Source: Streptosporangium sp040640155
GTDB taxonomy: Bacteria > Actinomycetota > Actinomycetes > Streptosporangiales > Streptosporangiaceae
DNA: 64,000 nucleotides
Assembly (NCBI RefSeq): GCF_040640155.1
Contig: NZ_JBFABE010000001.1
Coordinates: 124,001-188,000, forward strand
Reading direction: 5' to 3'
The stretch's first letter is position 1; each line of letters opens with the position of its first letter. The translations under genes and the position numbers were made by a program. Shown here one piece after another: positions 44,599 through 54,085 of the stretch. The notes under the pieces are model-generated. The model had not been told where the DNA came from. It ran no database searches and saw only the letters and a program-made list of their open reading frames with translations.

Positions 44599-45795
44599 TC
44601 ATGCCGCCCGCTCCGCCCCGGCCCCGCCGATCGGCAGCCGTGCCACCACCCGGAAACCGCCGCCCACCTCGGGCCTCGCCTCGACGCTCCCGCCGAACAT
44701 CGCCACCCGTTCGCGCATCCCCACCAGGCCGTGCCCGCCCTCGTGCTCCCGCGCCGAGGCGCCTCGGCCGTCGTCGGTCACCCGCAACAGCAGATCCCGC
44801 ACGCCGTACTCCATCTCGACCGTGGCCCTGCTGACCGGGCCGCCGTGCTTGAGGGTATTGGTGAGCGCCTCCTGCACGATCCGGTAGACCGTGAGCTGCT
44901 CCCCCTCGGGGAGCTCCCTGACGGTCCCGGACACCCGCAGGTCCACCGGCAGGCCGGAGGCCCGCACCTGCGACACCAGCTCGTCCAGCTGCGCCAGGCT
45001 CGGCTGCGGCGCGTACTCCCCGGGCGCGTCGTCGGCCCGCAGCACGCCGACCATCCGCCGCATCTCCGCCAGCGCCCTGCGCCCGGTGGCCGAGACGGCC
45101 TGCATCGCCCGGCGCGCCTGCTCCACGTCGCGGTCGATCGCGTACCCCGCCCCGTCGGCCTGGACGATCATCACGCTGACGTTGTGCGCGACCACGTCGT
45201 GCAGCTCGCGGGCGATACGGGCCCGCTCGGCCGCCGCGGCCAGCCTGGCCTGCTGGTCGCGCTCACGTTCGGCCCGTTCGGCCCGCTCCTCCAGCCCCTC
45301 CAGGTAGCGGCGCCGGGTGTTGGCGTAGATCCCCGCCATCCAGATCGCGACCGAGAACGCCGACGTGGTCGAGAAGCCGGCCTCGTCCCCGGCCTCCAAC
45401 GGCGAGACGAACACCAGGAACAGGCCCAGCTCCACCACCAGGCCCGCCGCGACCGCCCAGCGCAACGGGCGCCGCGACGCCACCCCGTACATCGCGACGA
45501 GCACGGAGACGTTGAAGAACAGCGGCGGGACACCGAGGAGCCACTGGAGGAAGCAGGTCACCGAAATGATCACGAAGACCGTGAGGGGGCGCCCGCGCAG
45601 CCAGAACAGCGGCGCGAACAGCAGGACGCCCAGCCCCGCGAACCACCACGCCTCCAGGCCCGCGGCCTCCCAGGCGGTGGAGCCGGCCCCCACCATCACC
45701 ATGTTGAGCAGCGAGATCAGCAGGAACGGGACCAGCCAGAGGGCGTCGATGACCCGGGGATGGCGCCCGCTCCAGGCGCGTAGTCTGCCGAACAC
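44599..45795 (-). CDS. sensor histidine kinase (HisKA_3, NarX/DesK-like)
   Basis: 398 aa. Five hydrophobic segments (about 15-36, 52-66, 70-88, 92-104 and 112-132) with a further one at about 145-158, then a short coiled coil and the dimerisation motif ERARIARELHDVVAHNVSVM (His199), and a C-terminal ATPase domain with N box EALTNTLKHGG, DDGRGAS and GHGLVGMRERV. There is no large sensor domain, so it is of the intramembrane-sensing type that often partners with FtsX-type ABC transporters. GTG 45795 has a GGTGGT ribosome site. Confidence 0.93.
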   Translation of the reverse strand: MFGRLRAWSGRHPRVIDALWLVPFLLISLLNMVMVGAGSTAWEAAGLEAWWFAGLGVLLFAPLFWLRGRPLTVFVIISVTCFLQWLLGVPPLFFNVSVLVAMYGVASRRPLRWAVAAGLVVELGLFLVFVSPLEAGDEAGFSTTSAFSVAIWMAGIYANTRRRYLEGLEERAERAERERDQQARLAAAAERARIARELHDVVAHNVSVMIVQADGAGYAIDRDVEQARRAMQAVSATGRRALAEMRRMVGVLRADDAPGEYAPQPSLAQLDELVSQVRASGLPVDLRVSGTVRELPEGEQLTVYRIVQEALTNTLKHGGPVSRATVEMEYGVRDLLLRVTDDGRGASAREHEGGHGLVGMRERVAMFGGSVEARPEVGGGFRVVARLPIGGAGAERAA

Positions 45796-45957
45796 ACCAC
45801 CACGATACGTACGACCAGATCAGAACCCTTCCCCCTGAGGGGGGAACCGCGTGTACGACCCAGGTCGCACATCCGTCACCGCTTACGCGGGCCTTACGGC
45901 CCGTGGGGCACTCTTGTTTCCGGGAGCACCCTCCGGGGTGGGTAAAGGGAGCAGTTT

Positions 45958-46014
45958 GTGGTGATCAGTCACAACGACGACAGGTCACGCGGTCGCGAAG
46001 AACGGGCCGCGTGA
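45958..46014 (+). CDS. 18-codon small ORF ending inside a terminator
   Basis: AAAGGGAG 6 nt upstream of GTG 45958 is one of the best ribosome sites in the region; the peptide reads MVISHNDDRSRGREERAA. The stop (46012-46014) lies in the right arm of a terminator hairpin, so gene and terminator are fused. It may be a small protein gene with its own terminator or a ribosome-controlled attenuator. No homologue recognised. Confidence 0.4.
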   Translation: MVISHNDDRSRGREERAA

Positions 46015-46027
46015 CCTTTCGTTTTCT
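45982..46027 (+). terminator. Rho-independent terminator
   Basis: 11-bp stem aggtcacgcgg (45982-45992) / ccgcgtgacct (46007-46017), followed by tttcgttttct, an unusually clear T tract for this genome. It acts on the plus strand, where the only candidate upstream is the 18-codon ORF. Confidence 0.85.
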
Positions 46028-46214
46028 CGCCCCGCGAGGGAAACTCCCGCGGGCGCCCGAGGAACGATCCCTCATCCGGGGTTCTGCGCTGTCGCGCCGT
46101 TCCACCGAGAACGCGAGGCCGAACGGCAGGGGTGCGGCGGTGTCGAGGCGTGGGGTCCGGCCTCGTGCCGGTGAGGCGGCGACGATTGTCTGCGGGGCCG
46201 CCGGGATTTCTCTG

Positions 46215-46287
46215 TAGGGCCGTCGGGATTCGAACCCGAACTGGCACGGACCTAAACCGTGTGTCTCTGCCGTTGGACTACGGCCCC
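46215..46287 (-). tRNA. class I tRNA with UAG anticodon (non-canonical; would read CUA)
   Basis: 73 nt on the minus strand folds as a complete cloverleaf: acceptor GGGGCCG with CGGCCCT (7 pairs, one G-U), T8/A9, a 3-bp D stem GTC/GAC, anticodon stem CACGG/CCGTG with loop TTTAGGT, 5-nt variable loop CCAGT, T stem TCGGG/CCCGA with loop TTCGAAT, and discriminator A73. No CCA is encoded. The anticodon (positions 34-36) is UAG, which pairs with CUA, a leucine codon, yet bacterial leucine tRNAs are class II with a long variable arm. Automatic tools would probably call it tRNA-Leu(TAG) or undetermined. G37 follows the anticodon. Confidence 0.88.
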
Positions 46288-46760
46288 TGGATCTTCCCGC
46301 GAATTTCCCCGCCGTGAACGACGGTCCGGGCGGAGGGAGCGGGAGTTTCTTTTCTTTTGTCGAGCCGGTCGCCATTGACGTGACGGGTGTTCGGCCCCGA
46401 TTTCCGGCCCCGCCGAACGTGCTCGATCCTACATCCCGTGCGGCCGTACGGCATCCCTATTGTGATCAGGGTGCCTCTGAACTGGGCGGAGTTCGGCGGG
46501 GGTGCGGGCCGCCGGGCGAAACCGGGTGTGGCCGGGGACGCCGGCCGCGGCCCCCGAGGGCGCGTTCCAGAGCATTCCCGGCCGTTTCCCGTTTGTTTCA
46601 AGGGCGTACGCGTATTTGGCGGCGTGCCCCGGGACCGTGCGGCGGGTGGGGCCATTCCCGGGGCCCGCTCACGTCGTGGCACATGACCCGAACAATCGGG
46701 ACGACTCGAACGACTCGAATGGCGTGAACGGCGCGGGCGGCGCGGGCGGCGCGGGCAGGG
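46288..46760. other. 473-bp intergenic region right of the tRNA
   Basis: Contains whatever promotes the tRNA and, at its right end (about 46725-46757), a short gcgggcgg-type repeat. A T-rich stretch at 46346-46360 lacks a convincing hairpin. No gene supported. Confidence 0.55.
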
Positions 46761-47225
46761 TCAGTCGAGGCCGAGTTCGCGGCGGAGGCGGGCCACGTGC
46801 CCGGTCGCCTTCACGTTGTAGAGGGCCTTCTCGACCTTGCCGTCGGCGTCGATGACGAAGGTGGAGCGGATGACCCCCATGGTGGTCCTCCCGTACATGG
46901 TCTTCTCGCCGTAGACGTCGTAGGCCCTGTGGACCTCCAGGTCGGGGTCCGACAGGAGCGGGAAGGTCAGGGCGTCGTGCTCGGCGAACTTCGCGAGCTT
47001 GGCCGGGGTGTCCTTGGAGACGCCGAGGACGGCGACCCCGGCCGAGGTCAGGGAGTCGAGGCTGTCGCGGAAGTCGCAGGCCTGCTTGGTGCAGCCCGGG
47101 GTCATCGCGGCGGGGTAGAAGTAGAGGATGACGCGCCTGCCGCGGTGGGCCTCCAGCGACACGGTGGTGCCGTCGGCGGCGGGAAGCGTGAAGTCCGGGG
47201 CGGCGTCGCCCGGCTCGAGTTTCAT
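46761..47225 (-). CDS. bcp: thioredoxin-dependent thiol peroxidase (Bcp/PrxQ)
   Basis: 154 aa peroxiredoxin. Peroxidatic Cys45 in MTPGCTKQACDF and resolving Cys50 five residues later, the Bcp spacing; LYFYPAAMTPGCT and TTMGVIRSTFVIDADGKV are family-typical. It reduces peroxides using thioredoxin. ATG 47225 is preceded by GGAGGAA. Divergent from the DUF3618 gene across about 110 bp. Confidence 0.95.
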   Translation of the reverse strand: MKLEPGDAAPDFTLPAADGTTVSLEAHRGRRVILYFYPAAMTPGCTKQACDFRDSLDSLTSAGVAVLGVSKDTPAKLAKFAEHDALTFPLLSDPDLEVHRAYDVYGEKTMYGRTTMGVIRSTFVIDADGKVEKALYNVKATGHVARLRRELGLD

Positions 47226-47336
47226 GGTGTTCCTCCGAGGAAGGGTTCCCGGGTCAACTTACCGGCCTGCCCGAAGTGCCGAGGGTGGACCGGACCTGAC
47301 AGACTGATCGACGTCGAGGTGTAGGGGAGGATAGCC

Positions 47337-47669
47337 ATGGCGGACACCGATCCCGCGGAGTTGGAACGGCAGATCGAGCGCACGCGCGCGGAGTTGGCCC
47401 AGACGGTGGACGCCATCGCGGACCGGGTGAGCCCCAAGCGGGTCGCGGAGCGTGGTGTGGCGAAGGTCAGGGCGAACGCGGAGCATCTGGTCGCGCAGGT
47501 CGGCGACCTGGTCGGCGGTGCGGCCGGGCCGAGGCCGGTGCGGGTCGCCGGTGAGCCGGACGACCTGTGGGAGGAGGACCGGCCGGACCTGGCGCCGGTC
47601 CTGATCGGGGTGGGCGCGGTGCTGGCGCTCGGCGCGATCGTCATGCTGTGGAGGCGGCGCAACCGGTGA
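47337..47669 (+). CDS. DUF3618 domain membrane protein
   Basis: 110 aa. The DUF3618 segment is at the N-terminus (DPAELERQIERTRAELAQTVDAIADRVSP in the family pattern), with one C-terminal membrane segment (about 88-105) and a positively charged end RRRNR. These small proteins accompany phage-shock/DUF1469 and peroxiredoxin genes in actinobacteria; function unknown. GGGGAGG 6 nt before ATG 47337. Confidence 0.92.
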   Translation: MADTDPAELERQIERTRAELAQTVDAIADRVSPKRVAERGVAKVRANAEHLVAQVGDLVGGAAGPRPVRVAGEPDDLWEEDRPDLAPVLIGVGAVLALGAIVMLWRRRNR

Positions 47670-47760
47670 CGGGCTCGACCGGCGGTGGCCCTCACCGGTG
47701 ACGCGACCCGGCCGGTGACGGGACCCGGCCGGTGACGGTGACGGGGCATGACCGGTGACG
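47663..47760 (+). repeat. ccggtgacg repeats starting at the DUF3618 stop
   Basis: ccggtgacg occurs at 47663, 47695, 47712, 47729 and 47752, the middle ones as a 17-bp tandem unit with cgacccgg or ggacccgg. The first includes the gene's TGA stop. Confidence 0.8.
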
Positions 47761-47818
47761 GGCGCCGCGGTCGGCGGGCGTCACCCGGTGACGAGGGCCA
47801 CCGGAAGGACCGGCGGGG

Positions 47819-49012
47819 TCAGAGGAAGGCGTGCCCCTCGCCGCGGTAGGTGGGGACCTCGTCCACGACCCCGTCCTCCTCGATCAGGTGCAGGCTGGTG
47901 AAACGCTCGCAGAGCTCACCGGCCTTGGCGTGCCGGAACCAGACCCGGTCGCCGGGGCGCAGGTCCTCGGCGGCCTGCCCGATCAGGGGGGTCTGGACCT
48001 CCCCGGCCCCCTCGTCCGGGTCGTAGCGCAATCCGCACGGCAGGTAGGGCTGGGGCAGGCGGTCCTCGCCGGGAGGGCCGGAGGCGGTGTAGCCGCCGCC
48101 GAGGACCGTGACCACGCCCGGGGCGGGACGGCGCACCACCGGCAGCGCGAACAGCGCGGCGGGCCTGCCGGTGAAGTTCCGGTAGAAGTCGAACAGGCGG
48201 GGATGGAAGAAACCGGAGCCCGCGGTGATCTCGGTGACGGCGCGCTCACGGGTGGTCTTCTCGATGCTGCCGGTGCCGCCGCCGTTGACGAACTCCAGGT
48301 CGGTGATCTGGCGTACGGCCTGGACGATCCGGCCCCTCCGGATGATCAGCTCGCGCTGTGAGCGGGCCTGCATCCAGCGGACGGCCCGGGTGCGGGCGGG
48401 CCTGCCGGGCAGGTCGTCGCCGACGCCGGCGATCTGCGCCTCGTACGCCATCACGCCCACCAGGCGGAAGCCCGGCCGTTTCGCGATCTCGGTGGCCAGG
48501 TCGACGGCCTGGCCGATGTCGCGGACGGGGGAGCGGCGCACGCCGGCCCGGAACCGGCCGCCGAGGGCGAGGTAGCCCGCGTCGACGTCCAGGCAGACCC
48601 GGATCTCCTGGCGGTCGCGGACCCCGGAGACGGCGGCCTCGACGAGGTCGAGCTGCTCGGCCCGGTCCACCATGACGGTGATCTCCTGGGCGGCGCGCGG
48701 GCCGGCGGCCAGCTCGGCGAGCGCGGCGCGGTCCACGGTGGGGTAGGCGACCAGGACGTCCCGCATCCCGGTGGAGACCAGCCAGAGGGCCTCGGGAAGG
48801 GTGAAGGCCATGATCCCGGCGTAGCCGTCCATGGCGAGGATCCGCTCCAGCACGGCCCGGGAACGGACGGACTTGCTGGCGACCCTGATCGGCTTGCCCG
48901 CCGCCCGCCGTACCATCGCCGCCGCGTTGGCGCGCAGGGCGGGCAGGTCGACGACGGCGAAGGGGGGATCGAGGTGGGCGGTGACCCGGTCGTAGCGCTG
49001 ACGGTCGTCCAT
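47819..49012 (-). CDS. alanine-racemase-fold PLP enzyme (amino acid deaminase/aldolase family)
   Basis: 397 aa. N-terminal TIM barrel of the alanine racemase type with PLP Lys47 in IRVASKSVRSR and FVNGGGTGSIEK as the phosphate loop; C-terminal beta domain with GGGYTASGPPGEDRLPQP and DRVWFRHAKAGELCERF, a metal-binding HxxxxxxC arrangement as in D-threonine aldolase and D-serine dehydratase relatives. The reaction on a D-amino acid is inferred. ATG 49012 lies 6 nt after a tatcct box (leaderless), so the longer ORF upstream is rejected. Confidence 0.88.
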   Translation of the reverse strand: MDDRQRYDRVTAHLDPPFAVVDLPALRANAAAMVRRAAGKPIRVASKSVRSRAVLERILAMDGYAGIMAFTLPEALWLVSTGMRDVLVAYPTVDRAALAELAAGPRAAQEITVMVDRAEQLDLVEAAVSGVRDRQEIRVCLDVDAGYLALGGRFRAGVRRSPVRDIGQAVDLATEIAKRPGFRLVGVMAYEAQIAGVGDDLPGRPARTRAVRWMQARSQRELIIRRGRIVQAVRQITDLEFVNGGGTGSIEKTTRERAVTEITAGSGFFHPRLFDFYRNFTGRPAALFALPVVRRPAPGVVTVLGGGYTASGPPGEDRLPQPYLPCGLRYDPDEGAGEVQTPLIGQAAEDLRPGDRVWFRHAKAGELCERFTSLHLIEEDGVVDEVPTYRGEGHAFL

Positions 49013-49024
49013 GTCCGCAGGATA
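49013..49024 (-). promoter_or_regulatory. -10 box of leaderless deaminase/aldolase transcript
   Basis: tatcct on the minus strand (49024-49019) 6 nt before ATG 49012. Confidence 0.55.
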
Positions 49025-49161
49025 ACCCGGCCGCAACGAATATGAGTAATGTTCACATTACTGCCGGGGTGATCAATTCTCCCGCCGGGGAGGGCACAGG
49101 ATCGGGCAAGTGGGCGGGTGATCCCCCGCCCGGGACCTATGGGGCGCGTACATGTGAACGA

Positions 49162-49830
49162 ATGACGACTACTCTCCAGGACATCCTGGCGGGCTCGGGA
49201 AGCGGTGGCGGCTCGGGGGGCGGCGGCTCGGGGAGCGGCTCGGCGGGCAAGGCCGCGGGCGAGCAGTTCCAGGAGGTACGCCGCAGGTCGCTGCGGCTGC
49301 TGCGGCCGGGCAGGACCCCGGCGGGCGTCCCGGCGGCCCTGGTGGTGGCCGCCCTCCTGTCGCTGTCGGCCTCGACGACGGTCGGCCTGCTGATGGGGTC
49401 GCCGGTCGCGCGCGAACCCTACCGCCTGCTCGTCGAGGGGGTGGGCGCGTGGAGATGGTCCGATCCCGCCGTCTTCGCCGTCGCGGCGCTCGCCATGGTG
49501 GCGGGAGCGACGATGCTCGCCCTCGCCGTCGTGCCGGGACGCCCGCGGCTGGTCCCGCTGGAACCGGGCGACCCGCACCTGGTGATCGGCATCACGCGGT
49601 CCGGGCTCCGCCGCACGCTGCGGGAGGCCGCCGAGTCGGTGGAGGAGGTGAACCAGGCGCGGGTCCGCCTCGCCTCACGGGTCGTCGAGGTCACGGTCTT
49701 CACCGACGCCGAGCGGACCGGGCCGGTCCTGCGCCGGGTGGGCGCCGCGGTGGGCGACCGCCTGGCGGGCCTGGGCTCGATGTACGGCGGCGACGTCACG
49801 GTGCGGCTGTGCAGGCGGAGCAGCCGATGA
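49162..49830 (+). CDS. DUF6286-type membrane protein
   Basis: 222 aa. A Gly/Ser-rich stretch (about residues 11-33) is followed by a soluble segment, two membrane helices (about 54-75 and 95-117), and an Asp23-like C-terminal domain with VIGITRSGLRRTLREAAESVEEV and VRLASRVVEVTVFTD. Such proteins accompany Asp23/Gls24 envelope-stress genes in actinobacteria, but no Asp23 gene is seen here. The start is ATG 49162, with a tacatg box 7 nt upstream. Overlaps the next gene by ATGA. Confidence 0.78.
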   Translation: MTTTLQDILAGSGSGGGSGGGGSGSGSAGKAAGEQFQEVRRRSLRLLRPGRTPAGVPAALVVAALLSLSASTTVGLLMGSPVAREPYRLLVEGVGAWRWSDPAVFAVAALAMVAGATMLALAVVPGRPRLVPLEPGDPHLVIGITRSGLRRTLREAAESVEEVNQARVRLASRVVEVTVFTDAERTGPVLRRVGAAVGDRLAGLGSMYGGDVTVRLCRRSSR

Positions 49831-50327
49831 GGCCGTACACGGGAAACCGGATCGGGCTGGCCGTCACCGGCGCGGTGCTCGGCTGCGCCGGGCTGTACGC
49901 CTTCCTGCGGGGACGCGGCGACCTGCCCGGCCACCGCCCGGACGCCCGGCTCGTGCGCCACGGCCTCCCCGGATGGCTGGCCGGGCACCCCTGGCAGGGA
50001 TGGCTCGTCGCGGTGACGCTGACGGTGCTGTCGGTCCTGGCGGTGCGGTGGCTGCTACACGCCCTGGGGTGGGGACGGTGCGGCAGGCGGGCCGGGACGG
50101 GGACGGCCGTGCTCGGTGTTGCCCTTAAAGAAGTCGAAGGGCTCACCCGGGTCGGGGTCAGGCATGTACGGGACGAGCGGCTGCGCGTCACCGTGTGCTG
50201 CGCCCCGGGGACCGATGTCGGCAAGCTGGTGGCGCGACTCAACCGGGACGCGGTGGGGAAGGTCCGACGGGCGCTCGGGGAGGTAGAACTCGGCGTGCTG
50301 GTCCGGCTGCACGTCCGGCGTCACTGA
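49827..50327 (+). CDS. AmaP-like (alkaline shock membrane anchor) protein
   Basis: 166 aa. Two membrane segments (about 9-24 and 55-75) flank a short loop; the C-terminal domain (about 95-166) alternates hydrophobic residues (LRVTVCCAPGTDVGKLVARL, VELGVLVRLHVRRH), the pattern of the AmaP/Asp23-associated domain. It overlaps its partner upstream (ATGA). The last 273 bp are antisense to the end of the glycosyltransferase-like gene, with good codon bias on both strands; I consider this plus-strand reading real because of its structural pattern. Confidence 0.72.
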   Translation: MRPYTGNRIGLAVTGAVLGCAGLYAFLRGRGDLPGHRPDARLVRHGLPGWLAGHPWQGWLVAVTLTVLSVLAVRWLLHALGWGRCGRRAGTGTAVLGVALKEVEGLTRVGVRHVRDERLRVTVCCAPGTDVGKLVARLNRDAVGKVRRALGEVELGVLVRLHVRRH

Positions 50328-52097
50328 CCCGCCGTAGGCCGTCCCGTAGGAGTCGCGGTGGGCCTGCCTGCCGAAGAGCGGCACCCCGGCCGCCCCGCCG
50401 TACGCCCCCGGCGGGCGCTCCGCGACCCCGCCCGCGTCCCCGCCGGCCCTGCCCTCGCCGTACGCCCGCTCGTGGACGGGGCTCGCGTACACCGGCCGCC
50501 CGGACGCCCACCGGTGCTCCTCCGCCTCGCCGTACGGCGCCCGGTCGCCGGTTCCCGGATCCGTGCCGGGACCGCCTTCCGGGCCGTCCCCGGGAGGCGC
50601 CCCGGGACCGTCGTGCGGACCGTCCGGCCCGGGACCCGGCTCGCCGGGGGCGTGCTCCTCGCGCCGCTCCTCGCGCCGCCGGGAACCGAAGGCGAGTCCG
50701 GCGGCCAGGCAGAGCAGCGGCAGGGCGGGCACGACGTAGCGGTGGTCGAAGGCCGCGATGAACGGCGGCAGCACCAGCAGCACGGCCCCGGCCGCCCACG
50801 GCAGCAGCACCACGCCGCCGAGGCGCCGCAGCCGCCTCAGCACGCCGACCAGCCCGACCAGGCAGATCACCGCGAGGTAGGGCCCCCGGACGTAGCCGTA
50901 CTCCTGGTAGCCGCGCAGCAGCCCCGCGTACGGCTCGACCAGCACGGGCGCCCCCGAGACGCCCTGGTAGGCGACGGTGAGCTCCTCGGCGGTCCTGCCC
51001 GCCGAGGCGGTCCCGGTGGGGAAGGGCCGGGCGGTGTCGGGGAAGACGTAGGCGCTCTGCGGCCCGGGGGCCGGGTAGACGCGCCGCGTCCAGTCGAAGA
51101 CGTGCGCCACGTCCGCCAGGCCGGTCCGCAGGAAGTCCAGCGGCTGGGCCGTGATGGCCCGGGTGGCGAAGGCCCCGGCGAGGGCGTCGCGCTCGGCCCA
51201 GCTCCCCTTGACCTTGTTCAGCGGCGAGTCGCCGTCCCAGATGTAGAGCGGCGGCGCCTTGCGCGCCTCCCGCGGCTCGGCCGGGCACAGGGCCGCCTCC
51301 GGGCCGGGCGGCCGGATGACGGCGCAGTCGGCGAAGGTCATCGTCCGCGCCCACAGGAACGCGTTCCCCCGGGTCAGCCCGTAGGTGCCGTGCTCGGACG
51401 CGAACCAGGCCACGTACCCGCCCAGGCCGACCACGGCGGTCAGCGTGGCCGCGACGACCGCCCGCCACCCGGCGCGGCGGAGCAGCAGGCAGACCACCAC
51501 GACGGCGATCAGCGGCAGCCCGACGGTCCGGGTGACGGTCGCCGCCGCCAGCAGCGCGCCGGCCAGCGCCGCGACCCACGTCGCGGGGCGCCGCCGCCAC
51601 AGCAGCGTCGTGACCGCCACCACCACCAGGAACTGGAAGAGCAGGTCGGCCATGACGAGGTGCTCGAGCTGGACCTGGTGGACGTCCAGCAGCGCCGGCA
51701 GCGCGGCCAGCGTCGCGCCCCACCCCGGGAGCCCGCCCAGCCTGCGCAGCAGCAGGTAGACGCAGACGGCCACGGCCAGCCCCAGGAGGTGCTGGACGAC
51801 GACCACGGCCTGGACGCTGGAGAGCGGCTTGAGGACCCACAGGAACAGCGCGTACCCCGCCGGACGGGACTCCAGGGGGCGCGGGGCGAGCCCGGCGTTC
51901 AGGTAGACGAAGGAGTCGGCCCAGAACCACAGGGCCGGGCGGTAGCCGAGCACGGCCAGCGCGCGCACCCCGCCCCCGGCCAGCAGGGCGAGCGCGAAGA
52001 CCCAGTGCGAGGCCAGGAGACGCAGCACCCGCCGGCCCCGCGAGGGGGTGGCCGGACCGGAACGGCGGGAGGGTCTCACCGCGTGCGTTCCCGTCAC
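50055..52097 (-). CDS. GT-C type glycosyltransferase-like membrane protein
   Basis: About 680 aa. Residues 1-480 hold 9-11 membrane segments with a large extracytoplasmic loop; WADSFVYLNAGLAPRPLESRPAGYALFLW near the N-terminus has the Asp of GT-C/family 39-like enzymes, and VVPALPLLCLAAGLAFG is the last helix. The C-terminal about 195 residues are Gly/Pro/Glu/Arg-rich and disordered, and extend antisense over the AmaP-like gene. GTG 52097, 8 nt after GGAGG, is the preferred start; an ATG at 52196 is possible. Substrate and acceptor unknown; the cell wall glycan pathway is a guess. Confidence 0.78.
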   Translation of the reverse strand: MTGTHAVRPSRRSGPATPSRGRRVLRLLASHWVFALALLAGGGVRALAVLGYRPALWFWADSFVYLNAGLAPRPLESRPAGYALFLWVLKPLSSVQAVVVVQHLLGLAVAVCVYLLLRRLGGLPGWGATLAALPALLDVHQVQLEHLVMADLLFQFLVVVAVTTLLWRRRPATWVAALAGALLAAATVTRTVGLPLIAVVVVCLLLRRAGWRAVVAATLTAVVGLGGYVAWFASEHGTYGLTRGNAFLWARTMTFADCAVIRPPGPEAALCPAEPREARKAPPLYIWDGDSPLNKVKGSWAERDALAGAFATRAITAQPLDFLRTGLADVAHVFDWTRRVYPAPGPQSAYVFPDTARPFPTGTASAGRTAEELTVAYQGVSGAPVLVEPYAGLLRGYQEYGYVRGPYLAVICLVGLVGVLRRLRRLGGVVLLPWAAGAVLLVLPPFIAAFDHRYVVPALPLLCLAAGLAFGSRRREERREEHAPGEPGPGPDGPHDGPGAPPGDGPEGGPGTDPGTGDRAPYGEAEEHRWASGRPVYASPVHERAYGEGRAGGDAGGVAERPPGAYGGAAGVPLFGRQAHRDSYGTAYGGSVTPDVQPDQHAEFYLPERPSDLPHRVPVESRHQLADIGPRGAAHGDAQPLVPYMPDPDPGEPFDFFKGNTEHGRPRPGPPAAPSPPQGV

Positions 52098-52242
52098 CAC
52101 CACGACCTCCATCGTCCCGCGGATGAGGTCACCCAGCATAGGCGCGGCACCGCGGGCTCCCCCATGGGATGCGAGATTTGGTGTCGATCGGGACATAAGG
52201 AGCGGACGGGACCGCGTCGCGGCGGCCCCGCTCAGCCCTCGT

Positions 52243-53619
<1,377 letters not shown>

Positions 53620-53640
53620 CTGAGTCCTTCCAGCGGGGGC

Positions 53641-53670
53641 GGCCACGCGCGCCCGGGGACGCGCGTGGCC
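53641..53670 (-). terminator. hairpin between gcvH and sdaA
   Basis: Perfect 11-bp stem ggccacgcgcg / cgcgcgtggcc with 8-nt loop, 22 nt after the gcvH stop side and 21 nt before the sdaA start. Terminator or attenuator. Confidence 0.65.
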
Positions 53671-53692
53671 CGGGTACCGGTGAGCCGGAGGC

Positions 53693-54085
53693 TCAGGACT
53701 CACCCGAGGTGAGCGCGGCGTACTCCTCCGGCGACAGCAGGTCGTCGGCGGAGCCCTCCAGGCGGATGCGGAACAGCCATCCCTCCCCGTAGGAGTCACC
53801 GTTGACCAGCGAGGGGTCGTCCACGACGGCCTGGTTGACCTCCACGATCTCACCGCCGACCGGGGCGAAGATGTCGCTCACCGACTTGGTCGACTCCACC
53901 TCGCCGACGGTGTCGCCGGCGGTGACCGTGCTGCCGACCTCGGGGAGGATCTGCACGTAGACCACGTCCCCCAGCGCCTCGGCGGCGTAGGCGGTGATCC
54001 CCACGGTGAGGGTCAGGCCGTCATCCACTCCGGAGACCCACTCGTGTTCCTTGGTGTAGTGCAGGTCCTCGGGAATGCTGCTCAT
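53693..54085 (-). CDS. gcvH: glycine cleavage system H protein
   Basis: 130 aa lipoyl carrier. Lipoylated Lys67 in VESTKSVSD, with YTKEHEWV at the N-terminus and GWLFRIRLEG at the end. Start ATG 54085 overlaps the gcvT stop (ATGA) and has AGGAGG upstream. It shuttles the aminomethyl group between GcvP (not in window) and GcvT. Confidence 0.96.
   Translation of the reverse strand: MSSIPEDLHYTKEHEWVSGVDDGLTLTVGITAYAAEALGDVVYVQILPEVGSTVTAGDTVGEVESTKSVSDIFAPVGGEIVEVNQAVVDDPSLVNGDSYGEGWLFRIRLEGSADDLLSPEEYAALTSGES

Larger units (their letters stand above)
45796..46214. other. intergenic region left of the tRNA
   Basis: Holds the kinase promoter at its left end, the 18-codon ORF and its terminator, and about 190 bp (46028-46214) without a recognisable gene. 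Confidence 0.6.

Noticed and set aside
45903..46217. 104-codon plus-strand ORF left of the tRNA
   Set aside because: Crosses a strong terminator and has no structural pattern; a shorter ORF in another frame has the good ribosome site.
46387..46686. 99-codon plus-strand ORF right of the tRNA
   Set aside because: No ribosome site, Arg/Gly/Pro-rich random composition and no domain pattern.
52098..52196. N-terminal extension of the glycosyltransferase-like gene to ATG 52196
   Set aside because: The added residues show no signal or membrane pattern and no ribosome site precedes that ATG; GGAGG favours a start near 52097, although this is not certain.
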